Positions 44,656 to 54,069 of a stretch of DNA of 64,000 bases are shown here, in pieces. The stretch is taken from assembly GCF_020166345.1 (NCBI RefSeq), contig NZ_JAIUJS010000002.1, positions 1 to 64,000 of the forward strand, given 5' to 3'. The notes beneath the pieces were generated by a model that searched no databases, was not told where the DNA came from, and was given only the letters and a program-made list of their open reading frames with translations. Source of the DNA: Winogradskyella vincentii. Lineage in GTDB: Bacteria > Bacteroidota > Bacteroidia > Flavobacteriales > Flavobacteriaceae. Position 1 is the stretch's first letter. The number at the start of each line of letters is the position of its first letter. The position numbers and the translations under genes are program-made.

Positions 44656-47089
44656 ATAGCATATATCTCAAGGCTAGAATGAGGTTTCTACCAGGTGCAG
44701 AAATACCTGAGGAATATGGTCGGTAAAGTTGGTCAGTTACATTTTCAAGACTTGCTGTGAGACTTAAATTGTTATTCCATTGATATTGCGCTCTAAGATT
44801 AATTGTATGCCAAGATGGCGAATAAGGATTACCATTCTCATCAATAGCATATAAGTATGCTTTAGAGTATTCTGAAGGTGCTAATTGATCAAAAGATAAA
44901 GAACCATTATAGACTAGAAATCCATCGAGTAAAAAGTTATTTTTCTTCCATATTAAATGTGTCCTTCCAAAAATAGGAGCGACGTGTCTAACAGGAACTT
45001 CAATTCCATCATTATATTCCGTACCGCCAATAACATTATATTGAGACCTTAATTTCAAATTTTCAGAGAAATTTATATCTATTCCAGCCTCAAAACCATA
45101 AATCCATGCTTTTGACGCATTTTGAATGGCCTGTACATTACTTAATTCACCATCATAAATAATTTCTGTCTCACCGTTTATATCATAATCTCTCCGAATT
45201 AAAGCATTATCTAAAAATGTATAATAAGTAGCTAAATCCAGCACTATCTTATTCTTGAAGTTTAGTTTCAATCCAAGCTCACCACCATATGCATATTCTG
45301 ATTTTAAATCATTATTTGGTACTACAACAGATCCTGGTTCTGAATCAAAAACTTTACCTATATCATCAATATTGGGAGCTCTAAAAGCAGTAGAAGCATT
45401 TAATTTCCACTGAATCACGTTATTTGGAGACCAAGTAATTCCAGCCGTCCCAGTAAGTGCACCAGTATTTATTTCTGTATTATCAAATGGTAAATTTAAA
45501 AATTCATTATTCTCAGTAAAATCTGCTTTTGCGATAACCTGATTAAATCTCAAACCTGTTTGGAACACGAATTTTTTATTAGGCTTATATTTTAAACTCG
45601 CATAGCTTGCAATGGATTGCCAAGTTGAACCGTCTGGATAACGTGTGACATTTCTAACACTCGCATCAGTTTCAATATTCTCTTCTTTACCATTTGATCC
45701 TACTTTATTGAATAGGTATTCAAGTCCATAAAAGAAAGAGGTCTTTGGGCTAAGTGATTTTTCTAAATCAAGGTTAAATGAAAATGCATTAACGTTCTCT
45801 TTTCTTATTTCTCTGAGAGGAGATTGAAAATCTCTAACTTTTCGGCTCTCCTTGAAATTTTGATAGGCCAATGTCGATTGTATTTTGTCATACAAGTTAG
45901 ATCTGCTACTTGTTTTGGTAACTTGAAAATTGGTCATAAACCATTGCTGAGGACCATAATCCCACTCCGCTGATTTTAACCCATCTTCATCTGGCCTCAA
46001 TAATCGATCATACCTTGGATAATCTGAAGTTGTTGTAAAATAAAGGCCAAAATCAAAATTTAAATTATCAGACGGTTCATAACGAACTTTCTGCATTAAA
46101 TTTATCTGATTGTATCCTGTAGGTAATTGTACTTGAGGGTCTGGATTGTTCATTAAAACATCTTCACCATTTTGTCTAACAACATATTGATTTCGTAAGT
46201 ACTCATTTGGTCCATGACTTCCCATTCTTAGGTCATCAAAGTTCGTGTAACTAACATTTGTTAAAAATGCCCATTTTTTATACCCTAAATTAAAATCAAA
46301 ATGACCGGTTTTTTCCTCATTTGCACTTGCGTACCTGATAAGAGCACTACCATTAAGGTATATTTCGTCCTTATATGATAATTGTGGTTTTTTAGTATAA
46401 AAACTCATCACGCCACCAATTGCATCACTACCATAAACAACAGATCCGGCTCCCAAGGTGACTTCTGTATTTTTTATGGATAATGGATCAATGGAGATTA
46501 CATTTTGAATGTTACCTCCCCTGAATATTGCATTATTCATTCTAACACCATCTACGGTTATTAGTAAACGGTTTGTAGAAAATCCTCTTATCATAGGACT
46601 CCCTCCACCCATTTGGCTTTTCTGTACAAAAATATTACCAGTGTTTTCTAATAAGTCCGCACTTGTTTGTGGGTTAACAAATGCTACTTCTTCAGCACCT
46701 ATACTTACAATAGTTTGTGGAATGTCTCTTTTTTCTTGCTCAAATTTTGTAGCCGAAATAACAATTTGATTTAAATCTTCAACCTTTGGTATTATATAGA
46801 CAATATTGTTGTTGTTTAATATTTCTGATTTTCTAATTTGTAATTTCTCATACAGAAAATTTTGAAAAAATATTAATTCATTAATTTCAAATATATCAAT
46901 AGACACTTTACCGTTTAAATCTGTAACAAGTGATTTGGTTTTCTTGAGATTATAAAGAGCTATTCCAGGTACAGGCTCATTAGACGATTTTTCTAAAACC
47001 GTAATTGTTTGAGCACATATTGGTTTAAGAAATAAAACCAGTATAAGGGTGTAAATAAAATTGTATTTCAATTTTAGAGGCATCAGCAT
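44654..47089 (-). CDS. TonB-dependent receptor of hemoglobin/heme type
   Basis: The 811 residues have a signal peptide (ending KPICAQ near residue 27), a carboxypeptidase regulatory-like domain (ITVLEKSSNEPVPGIALYNL), a plug (ITVDGVRMNN, IKNTEVTLGAGSVVYGSDAI) and a barrel. The sequence AFRAPNIDDI and PNNDLKSEY resemble the FRAP and NPNL boxes of heme-type receptors, which suggests heme or a heme-protein ligand. The last residue is Leu of ALRYML instead of the common Phe. It is adjacent to recO and a PorZ-like gene on the same strand; the 21-bp gap to recO suggests a shared transcript. Confidence 0.9.
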   Translation of the reverse strand: MLMPLKLKYNFIYTLILVLFLKPICAQTITVLEKSSNEPVPGIALYNLKKTKSLVTDLNGKVSIDIFEINELIFFQNFLYEKLQIRKSEILNNNNIVYIIPKVEDLNQIVISATKFEQEKRDIPQTIVSIGAEEVAFVNPQTSADLLENTGNIFVQKSQMGGGSPMIRGFSTNRLLITVDGVRMNNAIFRGGNIQNVISIDPLSIKNTEVTLGAGSVVYGSDAIGGVMSFYTKKPQLSYKDEIYLNGSALIRYASANEEKTGHFDFNLGYKKWAFLTNVSYTNFDDLRMGSHGPNEYLRNQYVVRQNGEDVLMNNPDPQVQLPTGYNQINLMQKVRYEPSDNLNFDFGLYFTTTSDYPRYDRLLRPDEDGLKSAEWDYGPQQWFMTNFQVTKTSSRSNLYDKIQSTLAYQNFKESRKVRDFQSPLREIRKENVNAFSFNLDLEKSLSPKTSFFYGLEYLFNKVGSNGKEENIETDASVRNVTRYPDGSTWQSIASYASLKYKPNKKFVFQTGLRFNQVIAKADFTENNEFLNLPFDNTEINTGALTGTAGITWSPNNVIQWKLNASTAFRAPNIDDIGKVFDSEPGSVVVPNNDLKSEYAYGGELGLKLNFKNKIVLDLATYYTFLDNALIRRDYDINGETEIIYDGELSNVQAIQNASKAWIYGFEAGIDINFSENLKLRSQYNVIGGTEYNDGIEVPVRHVAPIFGRTHLIWKKNNFLLDGFLVYNGSLSFDQLAPSEYSKAYLYAIDENGNPYSPSWHTINLRAQYQWNNNLSLTASLENVTDQLYRPYSSGISAPGRNLILALRYML

Positions 47090-47110
47090 TAAATCTTTTC
47101 AAAAATTGGC

Positions 47111-47830
47111 TTAATGAAATACGTCGTTAAGCACCTGCAATGACTTAGGTTTTTTAAAACCTTCCAAATGTAATTCAAAATAATGCAATAACATATTTAA
47201 AAACTCACGTCTTTGCTTTGCGTTAATTTTGACCAAATAAAGAGCATCAAAATTTATGCCCAACATATGTTTGAGAAGCAATAAATTTTCGCCAGAAATT
47301 GAGTGTTTTCCTTTATTATCGGATTCAAAAACACCAGATTCTAAGTTGAAAAATGGATGTTTTTGGTGAGTTTTTTCAGGATAAAAACCTAAATATTTTG
47401 TTAGGTTAAGTAAAAACAACAAATGAAAATTTGAAAAATTATCTTCTGCATCCAAATACTGAAATGCAATTGAGATATAATTATATAAATCTTTGTTTGG
47501 CTCTTCCTCTTTTAGAACCGTTGATAAAATCTCTGCAAGAAATAATACAATTGAGCCTTTGTAGATGTTGGTGTGTAAGGATTTATAAACATGACTAAAT
47601 TTAACTTCCTTAATAAATTGTAAAGACTGATTAGGCCTATAATTTTCCTCAATTTGAAGTAATGATAAAGGTTGAAAATAAATAGTTTTCGATTGACTTT
47701 TTTTGGACTTAAGAATTCCTTTAAGCATGTAACTTGTTATGCCATGCTCCTCTGTATAACACTTAACAATGAGATCATAATCACGATATTTTAATTTTGA
47801 AAGTACTATACAATTATTTGATCTAAGCAT
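47111..47830 (-). CDS. recO: DNA repair protein RecO
   Basis: The 239 residues start MLRSNNCIVLSKLKYRDYDL, the N-terminal OB-fold, and continue with the alpha-helical RecO C domain. RecO loads RecA with RecR at gaps. The ATG at 47830 was chosen because it sits two bases past the PorZ-like stop; a TTG four codons upstream is possible and would overlap that gene by 11 bases. The start context suggests translational coupling with the PorZ-like gene. The usual Cys zinc cluster is absent, as in many Bacteroidota RecO. Confidence 0.9.
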   Translation of the reverse strand: MLRSNNCIVLSKLKYRDYDLIVKCYTEEHGITSYMLKGILKSKKSQSKTIYFQPLSLLQIEENYRPNQSLQFIKEVKFSHVYKSLHTNIYKGSIVLFLAEILSTVLKEEEPNKDLYNYISIAFQYLDAEDNFSNFHLLFLLNLTKYLGFYPEKTHQKHPFFNLESGVFESDNKGKHSISGENLLLLKHMLGINFDALYLVKINAKQRREFLNMLLHYFELHLEGFKKPKSLQVLNDVFH

Positions 47831-47831
47831 T

Positions 47832-50231
47832 TTATCTAACAATAAGAACCTTAAGAACTTTAGTCTCGAAGGAGTCTAAATCTGAAATCATAATTAAATA
47901 AACACCTGTTCTAACAATAGAATTCGCAAGATTTTTACCATTCCATATAGCAGTTCCTCCATCAATTGCAAAATTGTAATTCGCCTGTGATGATCTTAAA
48001 TTTACATTTGATTGAGCCTCGGCAACTAAATTACCTTCTACGTCGGTAATTTTAATATTTACACGCTCGGTAAGGCCCGTAATTTTGATGCCTTTATTAA
48101 TATCATTAAGGTCACTAGACCCAAGTATGTCGTATTCTGGTCTTACCGGATTTGGATAAACATACGCCTCCTCCAAATCTTCCTTGGTAGAAGAACCTCC
48201 AGAAGTAAAAGCTACTAAACCTCTATTAGTAGCAAAATATACAATCCCGTTATTTGGATCAATTGATATATCATTAATTGTATTGGAAGGCAAAGGAGAA
48301 TTATTAATAGTAAAATGATAAATTGTATTCTGACCATCTGGTGAAAAATAGAAAACACCTGAATCTGCTGTACCCACCCACTTATTGTTAGAACCATCCA
48401 CTTTTATATCTGTTATACCTTGATTAGCTAATAATTCTTTAGGTATACCCTCCTCAAGAATAATTATGGAACGTAATGTAGGATTGGGATCATCATAAAA
48501 CCCAAATGTGTTAAATAATACTCTTAATCCTTTGGTTGTTCCTAACCATAACTGATTTCTATTATCCAAAGCTAATGCAGTAAACCTTGTAAATGGCAAC
48601 ACATTTTGAGATTCAGAATTTAAATTTCTCAATGGATTGTTACCAATACTTTCGTTATATGCTAACAATCCATTATTATATGATCCTATCCACTTGGTTC
48701 CATTGTTATCAATTTCCATGTCAAAAAATCCTACTTCACCAGATAATGGATCATCAATTAAGTCAGAAAAACTATAGCCTTGCCAATTTCCCGAAATTGG
48801 GTCAAAAGATTTTAATGCACGATCTACTCTACTAGTTAATGACCAAAGTAAACCATTTGTGTCAAATTCAGTCGCAGATACCCTTATATCACTTGCATTT
48901 GGATTATTAGGCACTACAATTGTTTCTAAACCACTATTAGTTTCATCTAGTAATTCAGTTGGAGAAAAATCATTTAGTTCTAATATACCATCTACATAAG
49001 AACTGATGAAAACTTGGCTTGGATTAAAAATATTCGGTGTGATTTCATTTAATTCTCTCGTCCCGAGGACACTGTCAAAAGGAATATTATACCATTCATC
49101 TTCATATAAGTAACTAATTCCTTTGGATGTTAAAGGAAAGGGATTCAATGCTTCTGTGTATTCCCCATATGTGGCCCAAACAGATTCAGAGGTTGCGTCC
49201 AGTCTGAAAATGTTATTCTCAATGGGTCCATTGGGCAATAATTGCAAATAGTCAATTCCATCCGAAATTTCACTACTTATAACTCCGAAATCATTAGTTC
49301 CAATATAAATTCTATTATCTAAATATGTCGCCGACGAAAAAACTGACATGTATTCCGTAGATGCTTGAAAAATGTTTACTAGTTGTATGTTTACGTCATA
49401 TAGGAGTACTTCGTCATTCGCAGTAAATACAATATTATTACCAGAAACCTTGCTGTCTTTTGGTAATGTGTCAAATTGAAATAATTCGATAAATCCATTG
49501 ATATCAATCTCAAATAATGACCTATTCAAACGAGTTGCATATACTTTTTCGTTCAGAGTATTAACAGTTCTAAAGTTTCCCCCTAAAACTGTTTCCCATT
49601 GCTGAAAATCAATTAGGTTTGGATTATCCAAGGCTGCTCGCTTTAATCCAGTCCCATCTAAACATGCGACGTAAACAAAATTATCCAAAACCGAAACTTG
49701 ATTAACTCTTATCTGTGAACCTCCATTCCCAATAAAATAAGTGTCACCAAATTCTAATCTTTCTAAATCATAAACCGAAACACCAAAATTGGTCGAAATA
49801 TAAATAAAGCCGTCATGCTCATAGAAGTGATTTATTTGCTTTTTGTCAGGAGTAATATTTTCTTTATCTAATATATCCACTATGGACAAAACTGACTGAT
49901 CCAATGTTGAATATAATTCAATCAAACCTGTTTCATAGCCAATCAATAAATAATTAAAATCTCTGCTGAAGTAAATTGTGGTTATTTCTCTACCTGATAA
50001 TCCTTCGACAGTTGTAATGGTTGAGAGTTCATTTGTTAGGGGTTCAAAGCTGAAAACAGCATTTTCAGCAGCAGCATATATGGTATTATTCCCAGTTACA
50101 ACATCAACAATGTTGTTATATGAATAGTGAGATTCCCAAAGTGCTGAAAATTCTTGAGCGAAGCCATAGTGACAAAAGAAAACAACTATAGCAAATAACT
50201 TTATCGCAATTCTACTCATCAATTCTTTCAT
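47832..50231 (-). CDS. porZ: PorZ-like two-propeller T9SS component
   Basis: The 799-residue secreted protein has a signal peptide (1-25, ending YGFAQ) and two regulator-type beta-propellers (blade motifs such as IYISTNFGVSVYDL, NNGTKWIGSYNNGLLAYN, NQLWLGTTKGLRVLFN, NNKWVGTADSGVFYF and IVYFATNRGLVAF). A C-terminal Por-type domain follows (EEAYVYPNPVRPEYD to VLKVLIV). This fits PorZ, a surface component of T9SS that helps attach A-LPS to cargo. The pairing with recO is a known neighbourhood for this gene in Bacteroidota as far as I can recall, but the link was not checked. A generic propeller with a sorting domain is the alternative. Confidence 0.75.
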   Translation of the reverse strand: MKELMSRIAIKLFAIVVFFCHYGFAQEFSALWESHYSYNNIVDVVTGNNTIYAAAENAVFSFEPLTNELSTITTVEGLSGREITTIYFSRDFNYLLIGYETGLIELYSTLDQSVLSIVDILDKENITPDKKQINHFYEHDGFIYISTNFGVSVYDLERLEFGDTYFIGNGGSQIRVNQVSVLDNFVYVACLDGTGLKRAALDNPNLIDFQQWETVLGGNFRTVNTLNEKVYATRLNRSLFEIDINGFIELFQFDTLPKDSKVSGNNIVFTANDEVLLYDVNIQLVNIFQASTEYMSVFSSATYLDNRIYIGTNDFGVISSEISDGIDYLQLLPNGPIENNIFRLDATSESVWATYGEYTEALNPFPLTSKGISYLYEDEWYNIPFDSVLGTRELNEITPNIFNPSQVFISSYVDGILELNDFSPTELLDETNSGLETIVVPNNPNASDIRVSATEFDTNGLLWSLTSRVDRALKSFDPISGNWQGYSFSDLIDDPLSGEVGFFDMEIDNNGTKWIGSYNNGLLAYNESIGNNPLRNLNSESQNVLPFTRFTALALDNRNQLWLGTTKGLRVLFNTFGFYDDPNPTLRSIIILEEGIPKELLANQGITDIKVDGSNNKWVGTADSGVFYFSPDGQNTIYHFTINNSPLPSNTINDISIDPNNGIVYFATNRGLVAFTSGGSSTKEDLEEAYVYPNPVRPEYDILGSSDLNDINKGIKITGLTERVNIKITDVEGNLVAEAQSNVNLRSSQANYNFAIDGGTAIWNGKNLANSIVRTGVYLIMISDLDSFETKVLKVLIVR

Positions 50232-50291
50232 TTGTTCAAATATATTTATTACAAACGTAATATTTAAGTTTATAATATGAATAGAACCGAA

Positions 50292-50321
50292 AAAAGCCTC
50301 TAAAATTTGTTAGAGGCTTTT
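50292..50321 (-). terminator. Intrinsic terminator after gdhA
   Basis: Stem AAAAGCCTCTAA / TTAGAGGCTTTT with a six-base loop. On the minus strand a T run follows it. It separates gdhA from the PorZ-like gene downstream. Confidence 0.88.
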
Positions 50322-50343
50322 GATCAAATTATTTTTCTTTTTA

Positions 50344-51687
50344 CTATATCACACCCTGTGCTAACATTGCGTCAGCAACTTTTACAAAGCCAGCAATATT
50401 TGCACCCTTTATGTAGTCAATAGAACCATCTTCATTCTTTCCGTATTTAACACAAGAATCATGGATATCCTCCATAATATCTTTTAATCTTGCGTCAACT
50501 TCTTTTCTTGTCCAACTCAAACGAAGTGAGTTTTGGCTCATCTCCAATCCAGACGTCGCAACGCCACCAGCATTTGATGCTTTACCTGGTGCAAATAATA
50601 TTTTTGCATTTTGAAATTCATGTATTGCTTCAGGAGTTGAAGGCATGTTTGCACCTTCAGAAACACATATACAACCATTATCAACCAATTGTTTAGCTTC
50701 TTCTCCGTTTAATTCGTTTTGTGTAGCACATGGTAAAGCAATATCACATTTGACAGACCAAGGTCTTTTACCTGCAAAATACTTTGCATTTGGATATTTA
50801 TCTACATATTCACTAATTCTTCCTCGTTTTTCATTCTTAAGATGCATTACAAACTTAAGTTTATCTGTGTCAATCCCATCTTCATCATGAATATAACCAC
50901 CTGAGTCAGAAAAAGTTAAAACTTTAGCACCGAGTTCAATTGCTTTTTCAGCAGCAAACTGAGCCACATTTCCAGAGCCGGAAATCACTACATTTTTTCC
51001 TTTAAATGAATCGCTCTGTGTACTAAGCATACTTTCTGCAAAATAAACGGTACCGTATCCTGTTGCTTCAGGTCTGATTAGAGACCCTCCCCAAGATTGT
51101 CCTTTACCAGTTAAAACACCAGTAAATGTATTGTTCAATTTTTTGTACATACCAAACATAAAACCAATTTCTCTCGCACCAACGCCAATATCACCTGCTG
51201 GTACGTCTGTATTATGTCCGATATGTCTATATAATTCAGTCATAAATGCATGGCAAAAACGCATTATCTCGTTATCAGATTTTCCCTTTGGATCAAAATC
51301 TGAACCACCTTTACCACCACCCATTGGCAGTGTTGTTAAACTATTTTTAAATACCTGCTCAAAAGCCAAAAACTTTAAAATACTAGCATTCACGGTAGGA
51401 TGAAATCTCAATCCACCTTTGTAAGGACCAATAGCAGAATTCATCTGGATTCTATAACCTCTATTTACTTGAATTTCACCAGAATCATCAACCCAACTCA
51501 CTCTAAAAGATATCAACCTTTCTGGTTCAACCATTCTTAAGAGAATGTTCTTTCCGTGATAAATATCGTGCTTAACGATATATGGAATTACAGTTTCTGC
51601 TACCTCTTGAACAGCTTGTAAAAACTCTGGTTCATGGCCATTGCGTTCCTTAACAAGGTCCATGAAAGCATCTATTTTATTTTTCAT
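50344..51687 (-). CDS. gdhA: NADP-specific glutamate dehydrogenase
   Basis: The 447 residues match hexameric bacterial glutamate dehydrogenase: GPYKGGLRFHPTVN, LPMGGGKGGSDFDPKGK with the catalytic Lys region, PAGDIGVGAREIGFMFG, and the Rossmann segment VVISGSGNVAQFAAEKAIELG. It assimilates ammonium with 2-oxoglutarate. The length and the SGSGNV dinucleotide loop suggest NADP(H) use. Followed by a terminator. It diverges from a THC0290_0291-family gene. Confidence 0.97.
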   Translation of the reverse strand: MKNKIDAFMDLVKERNGHEPEFLQAVQEVAETVIPYIVKHDIYHGKNILLRMVEPERLISFRVSWVDDSGEIQVNRGYRIQMNSAIGPYKGGLRFHPTVNASILKFLAFEQVFKNSLTTLPMGGGKGGSDFDPKGKSDNEIMRFCHAFMTELYRHIGHNTDVPAGDIGVGAREIGFMFGMYKKLNNTFTGVLTGKGQSWGGSLIRPEATGYGTVYFAESMLSTQSDSFKGKNVVISGSGNVAQFAAEKAIELGAKVLTFSDSGGYIHDEDGIDTDKLKFVMHLKNEKRGRISEYVDKYPNAKYFAGKRPWSVKCDIALPCATQNELNGEEAKQLVDNGCICVSEGANMPSTPEAIHEFQNAKILFAPGKASNAGGVATSGLEMSQNSLRLSWTRKEVDARLKDIMEDIHDSCVKYGKNEDGSIDYIKGANIAGFVKVADAMLAQGVI

Positions 51688-51846
51688 ATAAAATATTGTT
51701 AATAAATTGTGATTTACAGGCTACAAATATACATTATCTTTAAAAAATGGCCTATATTTTTTTGATATTCTCAATTATAATTGAAATATTTACAATGTCA
51801 ATGAATTCTGCAAAAACAGAATAATCTTGCATTTTGTCCGTTTTAT

Positions 51847-51876
51847 TTTGTAGTTAATCGAGTTTTTATATATTTG
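51847..51876 (+). promoter_or_regulatory. Complete Bacteroidota-type promoter of the THC0290_0291-family gene
   Basis: TTTG at 51847-51850, an 18-base spacer and TATATTTG at 51869-51876 match the -33/-10 consensus (TTTG, about 19 bp, TAnnTTTG). The ATG follows 31 bases later. This is the best promoter match found in the window. Confidence 0.75.
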
Positions 51877-51907
51877 TTCGGCAGGTGCCTCAACTTTTAA
51901 AACCATT

Positions 51908-52714
51908 ATGGCTAAAGACTTAAGAAAACTTACACTACTGATTGTAATGATGCTATCGATACAATCGATATATTCCCAATTAGGCTTTTCGCATGAGATT
52001 GGCGCTTTTGTTGGTCCTGTTGCGTTCCAATCGGATTTTGGTGTTAGAAGTGATTTTGAGACAAATTCTGGAAATACAGGTATTGCTGTAGGAATTGTAC
52101 ATTATATTAATTTCTCCTATAGGGCAGATTGTAACTGTTATTCTACTGATACATTTTTTAATGACCATTTTAAACTAAGAACTGAAATTGCATGGAATAA
52201 AACCAAATTAGAACATTTTGGTAAGTGGGTTGATGATGATAGAACAACCCCAGAAGCAGATCAATTGAGGGCCCACACTGGTGAAGCTCAAAATTGGGAT
52301 ATAGGTATGCAGTTAGAATTTTTTCCAAAAAGTATACGAGCTTTCTCCGCTGGTGCATACTCATTTGCACCATTTGCGGCTTTGGGTGCGCATTTTGTTT
52401 CGTTTAATCCAACTGTTGAAACATCTTATGGCTTGCCAGGAGGTATTAATAATCTTGACAACTTTTATAATCCTTGGAATGCTAATTCTGGTGGAGACCC
52501 ATTCATAAGTGATGAAGGCGGTTCTACATGGTCAGTTGTTGCAAGTGCAGGAACTAGATATAAGTTAACTGTATTATCAGACCTTTTTGTAGAATTGAGA
52601 TGGCAATATTATTTTGATGATTTTATTGATGGTCTAGACCATAAATTGGATTCTAATAAAGCTAATGACTGGAATTTATGGTTCAACTTTGGCTATATCT
52701 ATTATTTAGACTAA
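51908..52714 (+). CDS. THC0290_0291 family outer-membrane protein
   Basis: The 268 residues have a signal peptide (ending SIYSQ near 24) and a characteristic sequence: LGFSHEIGAFVGPVAFQSDF, a paired-Cys segment in SYRADCNCYSTDTFFNDHF, LEHFGKWVDDDRTTPEA, MQLEFFPKSIRAFSAG and a C-terminal barrel (FVELRWQYYFDDFIDGLDH). This is a flavobacterial family with no known role, probably an outer-membrane barrel. It commonly sits next to gdhA; here they are divergent, 220 bp apart. Two cysteines in CNC could form a disulfide. Confidence 0.85.
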   Translation: MAKDLRKLTLLIVMMLSIQSIYSQLGFSHEIGAFVGPVAFQSDFGVRSDFETNSGNTGIAVGIVHYINFSYRADCNCYSTDTFFNDHFKLRTEIAWNKTKLEHFGKWVDDDRTTPEADQLRAHTGEAQNWDIGMQLEFFPKSIRAFSAGAYSFAPFAALGAHFVSFNPTVETSYGLPGGINNLDNFYNPWNANSGGDPFISDEGGSTWSVVASAGTRYKLTVLSDLFVELRWQYYFDDFIDGLDHKLDSNKANDWNLWFNFGYIYYLD

Positions 52715-52725
52715 AAAAGATTTAT

Positions 52726-52763
52726 AAAAAAAGCCCAAGTTAAAAATTACTTGGGTTTTTTTA
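52726..52763. terminator. Bidirectional intrinsic terminator
   Basis: Stem AAAAAAGCCCAAGT / ACTTGGGTTTTTTT (one G-U pair tolerated) with a seven-to-eight-base loop, between convergent THC0290_0291 and metB genes. Confidence 0.88.
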
Positions 52764-52781
52764 TTTCTAATAATTCCAGCA

Positions 52782-53921
52782 TTATCCAATTGCTTGTTTT
52801 AAATCATTTATTAAATCTTCTTCATCCTCAATCCCAACACTTAGTCTAATTAAAGAGTCTACCACACCTGTCTTTTCGCGTTCTTCCTTTGGGATACTCG
52901 CATGTGTCATACTTGCAGGATGACCAGCCAATGATTCTACTCCTCCAAGTGATTCAGCCAAAGTAAATACCTTAAGTTTTTCTACTATTTTAATAGCTTC
53001 TTCAAAGTTATTGCCCTTAGTGGTGAATGAAACCATCCCACCAAAATCACTCATTTGTGACTTGGCAATATTATGATTTGGGTGATTTTCGAAACCAGGC
53101 CAATATACTTTTTCAATTTTTGGATGATTATTCAAATATTCTGCTACTGCTATTCCGTTTTCGCAGTGTCGTTGCATTCTTATGTGTAAAGTTTTTATAC
53201 CCCTTAACACCAAGAACGAATCTTGTGGCCCACATACCGCACCGCTTGCATTTTGAATAAAATATAATTTCTCAGCTAACTTTTCATCTTTAACAACCAA
53301 TGCGCCCATTACCACATCGCTATGTCCGCCAAGATATTTTGTGGCAGAATGCATTACAATATCTGCACCTAGATCTAATGGTCGTTGTAAATAGGGTGTT
53401 GCAAATGTGTTGTCCACTGCTAGTAATACATTGTGTTTTTTCGAAATTTTAGAAGTAGCAACGATATCTATAACATTCATCATTGGGTTGGTTGGTGTTT
53501 CTACCCAGATTAATTTGGTATTGTCATTTACGTAATCTTCGATTTTATTAGCATTTTCCATTCCAATGAAATGAAATTTTATACCAAAGTCTTCATAAAT
53601 TTTAGTAAATAATCTATAGGTTCCTCCGTATAAATCATTGGTAGATATAACTTCATCTCCAGGTTGTAATAATTTTATAACAGCATCTATTGCAGCTAAA
53701 CCAGAACCAAAGGCCAATCCGTATTTGCCATTCTCTATACTTGCAAAGGAGTTTTCTAATGCATTTCTGGTTGGGTTATGTGTTCTAGAATATTCGTATC
53801 CCTTATGACCACCTGGTGTCGATTGTGCATAAGTTGAAGTCTGATAAATTGGAGGCATTACAGAACCATATGCTGGATCATGCTCTTGACCTCCATGTAT
53901 AGTTTTAGTATTAAATTTCAT
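52782..53921 (-). CDS. metB: Cystathionine gamma-synthase-type PLP enzyme
   Basis: The 379 residues belong to the Cys/Met metabolism PLP family. Signatures are PPIYQTSTYAQSTPGGHKGYEYSR, FGSGLAAIDAV, and the PLP-Lys segment MHSATKYLGGHSDVVMGALV. The SxxGGxESLAxHPASMTHA region is near the C-terminus. It may act as cystathionine gamma-synthase or gamma-lyase, which cannot be told apart from sequence alone. It is a single-gene unit. A hairpin TCCTT / AAGGA (53941-53960) sits just upstream in the leader; no SAM riboswitch was recognised. Confidence 0.9.
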   Translation of the reverse strand: MKFNTKTIHGGQEHDPAYGSVMPPIYQTSTYAQSTPGGHKGYEYSRTHNPTRNALENSFASIENGKYGLAFGSGLAAIDAVIKLLQPGDEVISTNDLYGGTYRLFTKIYEDFGIKFHFIGMENANKIEDYVNDNTKLIWVETPTNPMMNVIDIVATSKISKKHNVLLAVDNTFATPYLQRPLDLGADIVMHSATKYLGGHSDVVMGALVVKDEKLAEKLYFIQNASGAVCGPQDSFLVLRGIKTLHIRMQRHCENGIAVAEYLNNHPKIEKVYWPGFENHPNHNIAKSQMSDFGGMVSFTTKGNNFEEAIKIVEKLKVFTLAESLGGVESLAGHPASMTHASIPKEEREKTGVVDSLIRLSVGIEDEEDLINDLKQAIG

Positions 53922-54069
53922 TTAAATTTTTATTTAGATTTCCTTAGACGCAACCAAGGACTTTACTTAACATTATTCTGTCTTAAAAGCACAACAAATT
54001 TACTCCATAATTCGTTCTATTCAAATCAATACAATACCTTTATTAAGTGTTTAACAAATTCGTGTAATC

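Noticed and set aside
53922-54069. SAM riboswitch upstream of metB
   Set aside because: No SAM-I or SAM-II core was seen; only one small hairpin is present.
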